In this document: positions 1-8,126 of the stretch, one piece after another
Layout of the letters: each line of letters opens with the position of its first letter
Numbering within the stretch: the first letter of the stretch is position 1
Origin: an uncultured Bacteroidota bacterium
GTDB taxonomy: Bacteria; Bacteroidota; Bacteroidia; Bacteroidales; F082
DNA length: 64,000 bases
Reading direction: 5' to 3'
NCBI GenBank assembly: GCA_903891085.1
Contig: CAITDJ010000030.1
Span: forward strand, 62,001-126,000
Translations under genes and position numbers: made by a program
The notes under the pieces: model-generated
What the model was told of the DNA's origin: nothing
The model's input: the letters and a program-made list of their open reading frames with translations, nothing else
The model's database searches: none

Positions 1-369
1 CCAACAACCCCGATCACATCACTGAGTGGGGGGCAATCGAGGGCACTGATGATTGCCGATACTGCCATGCTGAGTAGTAGTCCGGTAGTTTTGATCGATG
101 AAATTGAAAATGCAGGGATCGATCGTAAAAAGGCATTGCAATTATTGATTGGCGAAGAAAAAGTGGTGCTGATGGCCACGCATGACCCAATTTTAGCTTT
201 AATGGCGCATCAACGTATCGTAATCAGAAATGGTGGTATACATAAAGTGATTAAAACAAGTCAGGAGGAAAAAACCATGCTGAAAGATTTAGAAGTGGCT
301 GATCAGGCGATTCATCAATTGCGCACAAGGCTTCGTTCGGGCGAAGTATTATATGCAAATATCAGATAA
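1..369 (+). CDS. ABC transporter-type ATPase, C-terminal fragment (cut by window start)
   Basis: The reading frame is open from the first base and ends at a TAA. The visible part begins a few residues before the ABC signature LSGGQ, followed by a Walker B stretch (VVLIDEIENAG, with the catalytic Glu) and the switch histidine in MATHDP. This is the C-terminal third of an ATP-binding cassette domain that hydrolyses ATP for a transporter or a related machine. The Walker A half and any membrane partner lie to the left of the window. The insert IENAGIDRKKAL after Walker B is not typical of common importers, so the substrate cannot be named. A small Cys-rich gene follows closely and may be co-transcribed. 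Confidence 0.85.
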   Translation, partial: PTTPITSLSGGQSRALMIADTAMLSSSPVVLIDEIENAGIDRKKALQLLIGEEKVVLMATHDPILALMAHQRIVIRNGGIHKVIKTSQEEKTMLKDLEVADQAIHQLRTRLRSGEVLYANIR

Positions 370-400
370 TAAGAGTATTAAAATTTTAAAGTTATTAATT

Positions 401-646
401 ATGTCACACGAAGGGTGTTCCGGAAGTTTTACGAATGGTAAAATGATGGCTGATAAAGTCCGTCAAATGGGATTTAATGAACAATTTATGCCGATGCCAT
501 TTGAGATAGAATGTGAAAATTGCAACATTAAATTCGAAATGGCACAGTTTGAATCGCATTGCCCCGAATGCGATATGGTATATGCTGTTACTCCTTGCCA
601 TGCGTTTGATCCTGCGCAGATTATGGCAGCCGGAGTAGGTTATTGA
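401..646 (+). CDS. Small Cys-rich, probably zinc-binding protein
   Basis: A protein of about 81 residues with two CxxC knuckles (CENC and CPEC) about 19 residues apart, as in a zinc ribbon. There is another Cys near the N-terminus (EGCSG) and one near the end (TPCHAFDP). The frame is open from an ATG at 353, but that would overlap the ATPase by 17 bases. The ATG at 401 gives a compact start (MSHEGCSG) and is preferred. No family is recognised. Its position directly after the ABC ATPase gene suggests the two work together, perhaps in metal handling, but that is inference only. Confidence 0.6.
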   Translation: MSHEGCSGSFTNGKMMADKVRQMGFNEQFMPMPFEIECENCNIKFEMAQFESHCPECDMVYAVTPCHAFDPAQIMAAGVGY

Positions 647-733
647 TTTTTAATAGATAAATGGTTTGTAATATTCTTTAGTTATCACACGTTTCAGACC
701 TCTGAAACTAGTCGCGCATTGATCATTAATGCC

Positions 734-741
734 TACTTTTG
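734..741 (+). promoter_or_regulatory. Bacteroidota -7 promoter element upstream of the CotH gene
   Basis: TACTTTTG is an exact match to the TAnnTTTG consensus. No clear -33 TTTG is seen at the right distance. It implies transcription starts near 747, which excludes a start codon at 739 for the following gene and supports the TTG at 763. Confidence 0.55.
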
Positions 742-762
742 CAAAGTTATACAAATCAAAAA

Positions 763-2145
763 TTGAAAAATTTACATCTTTTTATAGTCATCGGAGTTGT
801 ATACGCATTGTTGATTTCGTGCGCAAAGGACAACGACCCGGTTGTCATAATTCCACCATCGGTTCCCAAACTTGATGAAATATTCGATATCAGTAAGGTT
901 ACGCGCATCACCATCGAAATTTCGACTGTTGAATGGAATCGTTTACTCACATGTTTCGATATAAATTCGGCTAATGAAGAATACGTATTGGCTGATTTCA
1001 ATATTGATGGTAGCAATTCAGATATCGATCTTGATAGTATCGGCATTCGTATCAGGGGGAACACCAGTCGCCGAAGACCCGAAGGTAATGAGGGTGAGCC
1101 CCATAATCAAATTGCTCCTGATTGGCATCATGCACATTATGCCTTAAATTTTAAAAAATATCGCAAGAACCAACGCTTCAATAATCTTGAAAAAATTAAT
1201 CTGAAATGGTTTAAAGATGATGCGAATTATGTTCGCGAAGTATACTGTTACGATCTTTTTGAACGGTTTGGCGTATGGACAGCCCCGAAATCAAGCTATT
1301 GCTTGCTTACAATAAAAATAAAGGAAGATGATAAATCTGCCTATTTCGGCGTTTATCAGATGATTGAAAGTATTGATGAAGATTATGTTGTTAACAGGGC
1401 AAATAGTTTTACAGGTACAGATGGGAACCTTTGGAAATGCAGTTATGGTGCATCATTGAGATATCCGGATAGGGATAGAATGGGCGTAGAAGATATTACG
1501 CTTAATCCAAATACAGTTCAAACATTCATTTATGATCTTAAAACGAATAAAAAGGAACTGGAGCCAGCCAAGGATGAACTGGCATCCTTTATCAGTGATT
1601 TTAAGGCGAAAAGCGGTGTGGCTTTCAAAAACTGGGTTTCAGGAAAAATTGATGTACCATTACTTTTGCGCACCTATGCTGTGAATGTGATGGTAGGTAT
1701 GTGGGACGACTATTGGGCCAACAATAATAACTATTATATGTATTTTGATACTGATGGGAAATTCTATTTCATTCCCTATGATTATGATAATACATTGGGG
1801 ACTTCCTTGTTGATGGATAGCGGAACACAGGATTTTTTAAACTGGGGAAATCCGAACAATCCGTTGATTAAGAAAATTATCAATTTTCCTGAATATAAAG
1901 CATTGTATGTTGGTTATTTAAGAGAACTGGTCAATGCTGAAAAGGATTTGTTTTATGCGCCTAGCAGCATGGCCCGTATCGAAAACTGGCAAAATATGAT
2001 TCGCCAAAATGTTCCTAATGATACCGGTGAAGATATGTCAATTGATGATTATCCTGCAAATTGGGCAAACAGGCCTCAATACCGGTTGAATGACCTAACC
2101 AATAATTTTTACGTAATAAGATCAGCCAATCTGCCTCCATTGTAA
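763..2145 (+). CDS. CotH-kinase-family lipoprotein
   Basis: Resembles the CotH family (spore coat kinase-like fold, widespread in Bacteroidota as secreted lipoproteins). Family-type segments include IGIRIRGNTSRR, then FNNLEKINLKWFKDD, then a run in which the protein is said to be loaded by a host chain (YFGVYQMIESIDEDYV), and FIPYDYDNTLG near the middle. The N-terminus has a lysine, a hydrophobic stretch and a lipobox ending in LLISCAKD, so it is probably anchored to a membrane. There is no ATG; TTG at 763 places the positive charge directly before the hydrophobic core and lies downstream of the -7 element, whereas TTG at 739 overlaps that element. Substrate unknown. It is a single-gene unit. 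Confidence 0.8.
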   Translation: MKNLHLFIVIGVVYALLISCAKDNDPVVIIPPSVPKLDEIFDISKVTRITIEISTVEWNRLLTCFDINSANEEYVLADFNIDGSNSDIDLDSIGIRIRGNTSRRRPEGNEGEPHNQIAPDWHHAHYALNFKKYRKNQRFNNLEKINLKWFKDDANYVREVYCYDLFERFGVWTAPKSSYCLLTIKIKEDDKSAYFGVYQMIESIDEDYVVNRANSFTGTDGNLWKCSYGASLRYPDRDRMGVEDITLNPNTVQTFIYDLKTNKKELEPAKDELASFISDFKAKSGVAFKNWVSGKIDVPLLLRTYAVNVMVGMWDDYWANNNNYYMYFDTDGKFYFIPYDYDNTLGTSLLMDSGTQDFLNWGNPNNPLIKKIINFPEYKALYVGYLRELVNAEKDLFYAPSSMARIENWQNMIRQNVPNDTGEDMSIDDYPANWANRPQYRLNDLTNNFYVIRSANLPPL

Positions 2146-2211
2146 TAAGCTTTTTACTGGATGTTAGTCATTCATTCGGATTAACTTTGGTAGAGTGGAC
2201 CTTCATTTTAC

Positions 2212-2219
2212 TAATTTTG
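2212..2219 (+). promoter_or_regulatory. -7 promoter element upstream of the PagL-like gene
   Basis: TAATTTTG matches TAnnTTTG, about 20 bases before the ATG. A TTTG at 2186-2189 lies 22 bases upstream, slightly more than the usual 19-21. A second match (TAACTTTG, 2182-2189) overlaps that -33 candidate. Confidence 0.5.
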
Positions 2220-2238
2220 TGCCCTTTAACAACAGTCT

Positions 2239-3384
2239 ATGGCATTAACCTTACGGATTTTATTTTTATCAGGTCTTCTTTGGTTTTGTCAAAATATTTC
2301 TGTTAATGCCCAAACAATTAACCAATATTCGAAATACAATTTTCAAATTGAAACCCGGGGGCATTATGGTAATTTTATGCAGCATCACTTTGAAATGGAA
2401 CGGTTTAATTCACATTTTCCTGCCTATGAAATCAATCTGCAGCGGGCAACATTTGGAAATAGACAATGGGAAGCCCTTTACCGTTATCCTATTATCGGAA
2501 TAACAGCTTTTTATTCGCCTTTGGGCGGCCATAAAGAGATTGGTCAGGTTTTTGCCGTTTATCCATTCATCAATTTTCCGTTAAATCATGATATAGATAA
2601 CAGTTTGAATTTCAAACTAGGGCTGGGTTTGGCCTGGATTACAAATAAATTTGACCCTGTTTTGAATTATAAACAATTTGCCATCGGGTCGCATGTAAAC
2701 GCAGCCGTGAGCCTGAACTTCGAATACCGGTGTCAGGTCATGAAACGATTAACCTGGATCGCATCTGCCGGAATCACACACTTTTCAAACGGTTCGATGA
2801 AGACACCAAATTATGGCTTAAACATTTTTGCTGTTTCAACAGGACTTGCCTGGTTTATCAAACCACCCAATCCGTACCTGAATAAAAAGCTATTGCCGGA
2901 ACTCTATTTATTTGAATTTGATGGAAAGAAATGGATTTCTACGGAACTCTCTGTTTCATTAGGAATGAAAGATATGACGCAGGAAGTTGGGCAGCGATTT
3001 TTCGTTTACAATCTGGCTTTGAATACGATGAAACAGGTTTCGATGCGAAGCAGAATTGGGCTGGGATTTGATGTTACTTTTGATGGTTCGGATAAGGCGG
3101 TACTCGAAAAAAAACTGGTTCACTATGATAGTAATTGGCAATTATTAAAACCCGGGGCTAATTTTGCGTATGAAATGCTACTCGATAAGACTTCGTTTTT
3201 ATTCAATCTTGGCTTTCACCTCGCTGGTAAAGAACTAAGTGAAGGTCAGATGTATCAGAAACTGGCCGTGAAACAGCATTTTACCGACAATTTGTTTGGA
3301 ACAGTTACATTGACAGCGCATTATGGTAAAGCCGATTACATAGGTTTCGGTGTTGGTTACCGGTTGAATTTTAAATATTACTAA
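2239..3384 (+). CDS. Acyloxyacyl hydrolase / PagL-like lipid A 3-O-deacylase
   Basis: 381 residues with a signal peptide ending near VNAQ and many alternating beta-strand segments expected of an outer-membrane barrel. Around residue 180 there is the stretch ITHFSNGSMKTPNYGLN. It matches the PagL catalytic region, in which a His and Ser two residues apart act with a downstream Glu to remove a 3-linked acyl chain from lipid A. At 381 residues it is about twice as long as classical PagL, as is usual for the Bacteroidota members: the C-terminal half (from about residue 235) is an additional barrel-like region of unknown role. It is followed after 6 bases by a GIN-domain lipoprotein, so the two form an operon. 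Envelope remodelling is the likely role. Confidence 0.75.
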   Translation: MALTLRILFLSGLLWFCQNISVNAQTINQYSKYNFQIETRGHYGNFMQHHFEMERFNSHFPAYEINLQRATFGNRQWEALYRYPIIGITAFYSPLGGHKEIGQVFAVYPFINFPLNHDIDNSLNFKLGLGLAWITNKFDPVLNYKQFAIGSHVNAAVSLNFEYRCQVMKRLTWIASAGITHFSNGSMKTPNYGLNIFAVSTGLAWFIKPPNPYLNKKLLPELYLFEFDGKKWISTELSVSLGMKDMTQEVGQRFFVYNLALNTMKQVSMRSRIGLGFDVTFDGSDKAVLEKKLVHYDSNWQLLKPGANFAYEMLLDKTSFLFNLGFHLAGKELSEGQMYQKLAVKQHFTDNLFGTVTLTAHYGKADYIGFGVGYRLNFKYY

Positions 3385-3390
3385 TTCCTG

Positions 3391-4164
3391 ATGAAAAATA
3401 AAGCGCTTTATTTTAGTTTATTTTGCTTGTTACTTCTTTCCTGTAACAAGAAAAACGGGAACTGTTTTGACTCAACCGGATCTATTATTACAGAAACAAG
3501 GGAGATTCCTGAATTCACTAGTCTGAAAATGCTTGATAATGTTGATGTGGAAATTGATACCGGTGATGTAAATAGGATAGAGGTAACCTCCGGAGAACAT
3601 ATTATTAAAAATATAATTACCAGTGTAATTGATGCAGTGGTGCTGCAGGACTCAGTGCCTGTCATGACCAAGCAATTGGTGATTCAAAATCTTAATCAGT
3701 GCAACTGGTTGCGTAGCTACGACAAGCCCATAAAGGTGAAAATATGGGTAAATACCAAATTGAAAAGTATTGAGTATCGTTCCATTGGTGATTTAACTTG
3801 CTTAAATACAATTACTTCAGATACATTTTCAATAAACATTTTTGAAGGATCTGGCATCATCAATCTTGATTTAAACTGCCGGTTATCTTATTTGAATTTT
3901 CATTATGGCACTGCTGATTTGAATGTAAAAGGCACATCATTGGTAAATTACATTTATCAGGCAAGCTACGGACCTGTTAATGCAACTGAATTCTATACTG
4001 ATTTTAATTACCTTGAAAACCGTGGCTCAAACAATTGTTATGTATATGCCAGATTATTTCTTGGTGTAACCATTAGTTCGATTGGAAATGTGTTTTATGC
4101 AGGGAATCCTGTTGAAGTAAGTTTCTTAAAAAATGGAAGTGGCGATATTATTAAAATTGAATGA
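3391..4164 (+). CDS. Lipoprotein with GIN (DUF2807) domain
   Basis: 257 residues. The N-terminus is a lipoprotein signal with lipobox LLLLSCNKK. The following IPEFTSLKMLDNVDVEIDTG is the typical opening of the head GIN domain, a right-handed beta-helix-like fold found in many secreted Bacteroidota proteins and once described as an auto-transporter adhesin head. No catalytic residues are known for it. It lies 6 bases after the PagL-like gene and is transcribed with it; the operon ends at a hairpin at 4219-4256. Confidence 0.75.
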   Translation: MKNKALYFSLFCLLLLSCNKKNGNCFDSTGSIITETREIPEFTSLKMLDNVDVEIDTGDVNRIEVTSGEHIIKNIITSVIDAVVLQDSVPVMTKQLVIQNLNQCNWLRSYDKPIKVKIWVNTKLKSIEYRSIGDLTCLNTITSDTFSINIFEGSGIINLDLNCRLSYLNFHYGTADLNVKGTSLVNYIYQASYGPVNATEFYTDFNYLENRGSNNCYVYARLFLGVTISSIGNVFYAGNPVEVSFLKNGSGDIIKIE

Positions 4165-4218
4165 GAGCGAAAGCTTGGTTTTTTAAGTTGAAAAGGTTTA
4201 ATCACATACTTTTACATA

Positions 4219-4256
4219 GAAAGATCCATTGTTTATATTAGAACAACGGGTCTTTC
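4219..4256. terminator. Hairpin between convergent GIN and nrfA genes
   Basis: GAAAGA pairs with TCTTTC, and an inner TTGTT pairs with AACAA around an 8-base loop, with a few pairs and one mismatch between. It lies in the gap where the + operon and the - nrf operon converge, so it probably serves as a terminator, possibly in both directions. T-tracts on either side are only moderate. Confidence 0.5.
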
Positions 4257-4274
4257 AATGTTTTATATAGATTT

Positions 4275-5792
4275 CTATTTATTTATGACATCATATTTTG
4301 ATTCACGTTCTTCAGCAACTTGCTTCCATTTTGGTAGAATCTTTTCTTTAAATTCATTCTTTTCCTTAATTAGTTTTTCCATTGGTAAACCAATATATTC
4401 CTGTGCTTTTTCCTTTGTTGTAATATCCGGGAAAGGAATTTCATTGGTGATGCCTTTAGTGGCAAGCAAACGTGCCAGTTTAACGCGGGCACTTTGGGCA
4501 AAATCAATTGATTTACCCAACACACGACCACTTTCAATTGGTGAGTGAAATGAACCACCATGTGAGGCGGCTACATAATCCCAGAACCATTGTCCATCAC
4601 GGATTTCAATCAAAATCTCCTTCATCTCAACTTCTGTGGCGCCGGCATCCCAGGCAGCTTTTGCTTCAACATGCGCGTGTACCAATACTTCTTCTGCTTT
4701 GAGTCTTAATTCAGCAATATTGTTCTGGCGATCATAAACATTTTTAATAAGCGTTTCTTCACTTTCTCTGTGACAAGTCTGACATGCCTGTGAGATATAC
4801 TTTAAAGGCGATGTAACATGGTGATTTGAGAACTTAACACCCCCTTCGCTAATGTAAGGCATATGACAATCCGCGCAGGCTACCCCACGTTCGGCATGGA
4901 TGCCGGTTTTGTATAATTCGTAATCAGGATGTTGCATTTTAAGCATAGGCGCTTTGCTTAATGCATGAGTCCAATCACTGAATCCCTTGTCGTTGTAATA
5001 TTTCAACATGTCCTCAGGGTTAAATCCATTTACCCATGGAAAAGTGAGATATGCTGCCCCTTCTGCGCCTGGTTTTTTCTTGTCAAAATAGTATTCCACA
5101 TGGCACTGAGCGCAAACCAGCGAGCGCATTTCCTGTTGAGTGGCTTGTTTAATATCCTTGCCCATGGCCGTAAAGGCTTCAACAAGCGCCGGGCGCGTTA
5201 TGGTCAGATCCATTGTTTCTGGATTATGACAATCTCCACAACCGATCGAATTGGTGATTTGTGGCCCCAAGGATGACCATGTGGTGCTGTAGAATTCTTT
5301 GATACCCATTTCATTCATCATACGTGGCACATCCGGACTCTTACATGTCCAGCATGTGCTCGATTGTGGCCCTGCTTCAGGGGCCATAGGACCACCTGTA
5401 CGAATCGAATTTTGCACATCTTCAATGGCATGCGAATGACCACGTCCCTGACTGTAATCTTTCGAAAAGGCATAACCAGCCCAAAGTATTACAAGTGCCG
5501 GGTCTTCAGCAAGCATATCCCTCATCGCATTTCCTCCATGAGCAGTTCTGAAATCCGATTCGGAAGTTTTGCGGTAACTTTCATATTCTTTCGGATAGTT
5601 TTTGCCCCAGACTTCATTTCTGGGTTCAAAATCATTCAGTTTAACTTTTGGTTTGTAGGCAAATAGCGCTTCGGCCCTTCTTTCTGTGATTGATGAAACC
5701 AAAAGTCCCAGAGAGAATACTACAATAATTGTCACAACAAACAAAGTCCAGATGACCCAGGGACTGCGTTTTTTTTCGTTTAGAGAATTCAT
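4275..5792 (-). CDS. nrfA: Ammonia-forming cytochrome c nitrite reductase, catalytic subunit
   Basis: Reduces nitrite to ammonium with six electrons on the outer side of the cytoplasmic membrane. The 505-residue protein has an N-terminal membrane or signal segment (about 12-34) and five haem c sites. The first is the NrfA-specific CWTCK (147-151), where Lys is the haem ligand of the active site; the others are CGDCH (185-189), CAQCH (227-231), CADCH (306-310) and CQTCH (337-341). The RGHSH motif near 117-121 contains the active-site Arg of the family. The gene follows nrfH with a 12-base gap. No ccs/ccm haem-loading genes are in the window. Confidence 0.97.
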   Translation of the reverse strand: MNSLNEKKRSPWVIWTLFVVTIIVVFSLGLLVSSITERRAEALFAYKPKVKLNDFEPRNEVWGKNYPKEYESYRKTSESDFRTAHGGNAMRDMLAEDPALVILWAGYAFSKDYSQGRGHSHAIEDVQNSIRTGGPMAPEAGPQSSTCWTCKSPDVPRMMNEMGIKEFYSTTWSSLGPQITNSIGCGDCHNPETMDLTITRPALVEAFTAMGKDIKQATQQEMRSLVCAQCHVEYYFDKKKPGAEGAAYLTFPWVNGFNPEDMLKYYNDKGFSDWTHALSKAPMLKMQHPDYELYKTGIHAERGVACADCHMPYISEGGVKFSNHHVTSPLKYISQACQTCHRESEETLIKNVYDRQNNIAELRLKAEEVLVHAHVEAKAAWDAGATEVEMKEILIEIRDGQWFWDYVAASHGGSFHSPIESGRVLGKSIDFAQSARVKLARLLATKGITNEIPFPDITTKEKAQEYIGLPMEKLIKEKNEFKEKILPKWKQVAEERESKYDVINK

Positions 5793-5804
5793 ATTTTTAG
5801 AAAT

Positions 5805-6395
5805 TTATTTTGTTTTATGATTTGTCAGTTTATCAATCCATACTGGAATAGGTGATGCAGGAAGTGGGACTCTTGCGTATGGGGTACTCGAAAGGCTTTT
5901 AACTCTTCCATGCGGAACTTCGCGATGACAGTCCCAGCATAGTCTTTCTTCAAATGAATGAATATATGTTTTGGTTTGCATGAGTAGTTTAGGGTTCGTA
6001 ATCAGATTACTGTGACATCTGATGCAATTTTCCATAACCACTTCAATTCCTGCTTCTTTAATGAAAATATTCTGCGGCTCTAATCGTAATGTGAACATAG
6101 TCGCATGTCGTGCTCCATCTTTTGCTTTGAAAAAATATTTACGAAAAAAATTGTCATGAGGGACATGACAATCGTTGCAGTTTGCTTTTTCGCGATGAGA
6201 ACTATGTTGCCATGTTGCATACTGAGGAGCCATGATATGACAGTTAACACAGGTTTCAGGTGAATCAGACAAGTATGAATAGGCTTTGCTACTATAAATT
6301 GCATAAAATACAAGTCCGAAAACTGCACCTAACATTATAATTACCGGTACGATCCATGTTTGAGGCGGAATCAGAAAAACAAAAATTTTGTTCAT
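5805..6395 (-). CDS. nrfH: Cytochrome c nitrite reductase small subunit (tetrahaem quinol dehydrogenase)
   Basis: NapC/NirT-type membrane cytochrome that takes electrons from menaquinol and passes them to NrfA. The 196-residue protein has one N-terminal membrane helix and four haem sites: CVNCHIM (with the Met that ligates haem 1 in NrfH), CNDCH, CIRCH and CWDCH. The last is followed by REVPHGR. It is the promoter-proximal gene of nrfHA; a -7 element is at 6441-6448. Confidence 0.96.
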   Translation of the reverse strand: MNKIFVFLIPPQTWIVPVIIMLGAVFGLVFYAIYSSKAYSYLSDSPETCVNCHIMAPQYATWQHSSHREKANCNDCHVPHDNFFRKYFFKAKDGARHATMFTLRLEPQNIFIKEAGIEVVMENCIRCHSNLITNPKLLMQTKTYIHSFEERLCWDCHREVPHGRVKSLSSTPYARVPLPASPIPVWIDKLTNHKTK

Positions 6396-6440
6396 ATTAT
6401 CTTTATTAGGTAATCAAGTATTTATAATCCTATATAATAA

Positions 6441-6448
6441 CAAAGATA
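6441..6448 (-). promoter_or_regulatory. -7 promoter element for nrfHA
   Basis: Read on the minus strand this is TATCTTTG, an exact consensus match about 45 bases before the nrfH start. The -33 region (TTAG at 6468-6471) is weak, as would suit a promoter needing an activator. No convincing FNR/CRP-type palindrome was seen. Confidence 0.5.
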
Positions 6449-6565
6449 CAATAATGTTAAAAGGATCCTAATAAATTATATGATGTTGGGATATTAATTA
6501 CAGGAATGCATGACAGAAATGGAAACCTGCATTGTAGGGATTCTAATGAAAATGACTATATTAAA

Positions 6566-6603
6566 CAAAAAAAACGCCTTGAAAAATATCAAAGCGTTTT
6601 TTT
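6566..6603 (-). terminator. Intrinsic terminator after the HU gene
   Basis: An A-rich arm and ACGC pair with GCGT and a run of T, with a second short TTGA/TCAA stem inside. The hairpin starts about 18 bases beyond the HU stop codon. It is symmetrical and could work on both strands. Confidence 0.75.
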
Positions 6604-6620
6604 ACCTGAAGTGTAAAATG

Positions 6621-6893
6621 TTATTTTACAACGTCTGAAAGTTCAGTTCCAGGTTTGAATTTAACTACTTTCTTGGCAGAAATTTTAATTTCTTTACCAG
6701 TTTGAGGATTACGTCCTTTTCTTGCTGCTCGTTCAGAAACAGAGAAAGATCCAAAACCTACCAAAGCAACGCGGTCACCTGCTTTTAAGGCTTGAGTTGT
6801 TGCACCAATAAAAGCATCTAATGCTCTTTTGGCATCTGCTTTTGTTAAACCGGCTCCTTCAGCCATTGCATCGATTAATTCAGCTTTGTTCAT
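6621..6893 (-). CDS. HU-family DNA-binding protein
   Basis: A 90-residue histone-like nucleoid protein that bends DNA as a dimer. It begins [11 protein letters not shown] and contains GFGSFSV followed by the beta-arm [12 protein letters not shown] with the intercalating Pro. The length is that of canonical HU. It is a single-gene unit with a near-perfect promoter (6936-6966) and a strong terminator, fitting high expression. Confidence 0.96.
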   Translation of the reverse strand: MNKAELIDAMAEGAGLTKADAKRALDAFIGATTQALKAGDRVALVGFGSFSVSERAARKGRNPQTGKEIKISAKKVVKFKPGTELSDVVK

Positions 6894-6935
6894 TGTTTAT
6901 AGTTTAAAAAATTTAAAAATTGGTCGAACACAAAA

Positions 6936-6966
6936 CAAAAATAGGGTTTTATAATACAAACGCAAA
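6936..6966 (-). promoter_or_regulatory. Strong promoter for the HU gene
   Basis: On the minus strand, TTTG (6963-6966), a 19-base spacer and TATTTTTG (6936-6943) reproduce the Bacteroidota housekeeping promoter exactly. The start codon is about 40 bases downstream. Confidence 0.75.
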
Positions 6967-7083
6967 TATTTTTTCAAAAAAAGATTAAATTGTTGATAAA
7001 ACTACTGTATTGTTAATAAATCATCAATAAAAATAGTTGAAAACGATGAAACCATTGTGATTGTAAGAGTGTTGAGTAATGTT

Positions 7084-8058
7084 TTAATGATAGACGACCT
7101 GCCAGATTTCGGTAAATTGATAGCCACGAAGAAATTCTGAAATTTCTAAGGCCTTTTTACCGGGTTGCTGAACTTTTAATAAATGCAGGTATCCTTCCGG
7201 TAATGCAATCTTCAGAAATCTTTTATTATCAGTAACCAAGGAGTATAATGGTTCGTTAGGGCGACAGTATTCGATTGAAGCATGGAAAACTTTAAGATCA
7301 AGTTGTTGATCGCTTGAAGAAATGAAAGTAGTAAATGCAGTGGGATAGGGTGATAGGCCGCGGATTTGATTAAAAATTGCGTTGATTGGCTTTTTCCAGT
7401 CGATTTGGCAATCTTGTTTAAAAATTTTAGGAGCCGTTTTTAAGATTGCCCCATCAGGTATTGATTCAGATTGCATTTCGGGATGAAAGGATTGTGCAAA
7501 TATTTCATTCAGGGTATTTATAACGAGTGATTTGCCTGCCATAACCATGCAGTCATGGAGTTCGCCAGCCGTTTCATTTTCACTGATTTCGATCTTTATT
7601 TGTTGAATGATATTTCCTTCATCAATATTTGCATTGATAAAAAAGGTGGTAAGTCCGGTAACAGACTCTCCATTCATGATCGCCCGGTTAATCGGAGCAG
7701 CACCACGATAGTGGGGTAATAGTGAGGCGTGTAAATTGATGGTCCCAAGTTTGGGCATGCGCCAGACAATTTCAGGTAGCATGCGAAAAGCAATCACCAC
7801 AAAAATGTCCGCATCGAATGTTTTAAGTGTTCGAATGAATGCTTCATCCTTGAGTTTATCTGGTTGTAAAACAGGGAGATTAAAGGTAAGTGCAACTTCT
7901 TTTACATCTGATTGCTGTAGTTTTTTTCCGCGGCCAGCTGGTTTGTCGGGGGCAGTTACAACCGCAGCTACTTCAAATCCTGATTGGATAATGTTGGTGA
8001 GTTGCGCAGACGCAAATTCGGGTGTTCCGAAAAAAATGATCCTTTTATTGTTCTTCAT
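7084..8058 (-). CDS. fmt: Methionyl-tRNA formyltransferase
   Basis: Formylates Met-tRNAfMet for translation initiation using 10-formyltetrahydrofolate. The 324-residue protein starts with the Rossmann segment IIFFGTPEFA. It carries the hallmark INLHASLLPHYRGAAPI, including the catalytic Asn and His, and IDEGNII with the third catalytic residue, Asp. The C-terminal half corresponds to the OB-fold tRNA-binding domain. Length is normal for the family. It lies downstream of a TPR protein gene on the same strand, but a terminator separates them. Confidence 0.96.
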   Translation of the reverse strand: MKNNKRIIFFGTPEFASAQLTNIIQSGFEVAAVVTAPDKPAGRGKKLQQSDVKEVALTFNLPVLQPDKLKDEAFIRTLKTFDADIFVVIAFRMLPEIVWRMPKLGTINLHASLLPHYRGAAPINRAIMNGESVTGLTTFFINANIDEGNIIQQIKIEISENETAGELHDCMVMAGKSLVINTLNEIFAQSFHPEMQSESIPDGAILKTAPKIFKQDCQIDWKKPINAIFNQIRGLSPYPTAFTTFISSSDQQLDLKVFHASIEYCRPNEPLYSLVTDNKRFLKIALPEGYLHLLKVQQPGKKALEISEFLRGYQFTEIWQVVYH

Positions 8059-8073
8059 GATTATGCAAAAATA

Positions 8074-8107
8074 AAAAAACCTGACTCATTGAGAATCAGG
8101 TTTTTTT
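8074..8107 (-). terminator. Intrinsic terminator after the TPR protein gene
   Basis: CCTGA pairs with TCAGG with an extra CTC/GAG stem inside and an A-run/T-run on the flanks. It lies about 20 bases past the stop of the minus-strand TPR gene and just before fmt, so fmt probably has its own promoter. The symmetric flanks allow bidirectional action. Confidence 0.75.
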
Positions 8108-8126
8108 ATTAATATTTTCGAATAGG

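Noticed and set aside
4965-5276. Plus-strand ORF within nrfA
   Set aside because: Antisense to a well-supported multihaem protein; no own start signal.
6396-6620. FNR/CRP-type palindrome upstream of nrfH
   Set aside because: Searched by eye because nrf genes are often oxygen- or nitrite-controlled; no TTGAT-N4-ATCAA-like site is present.
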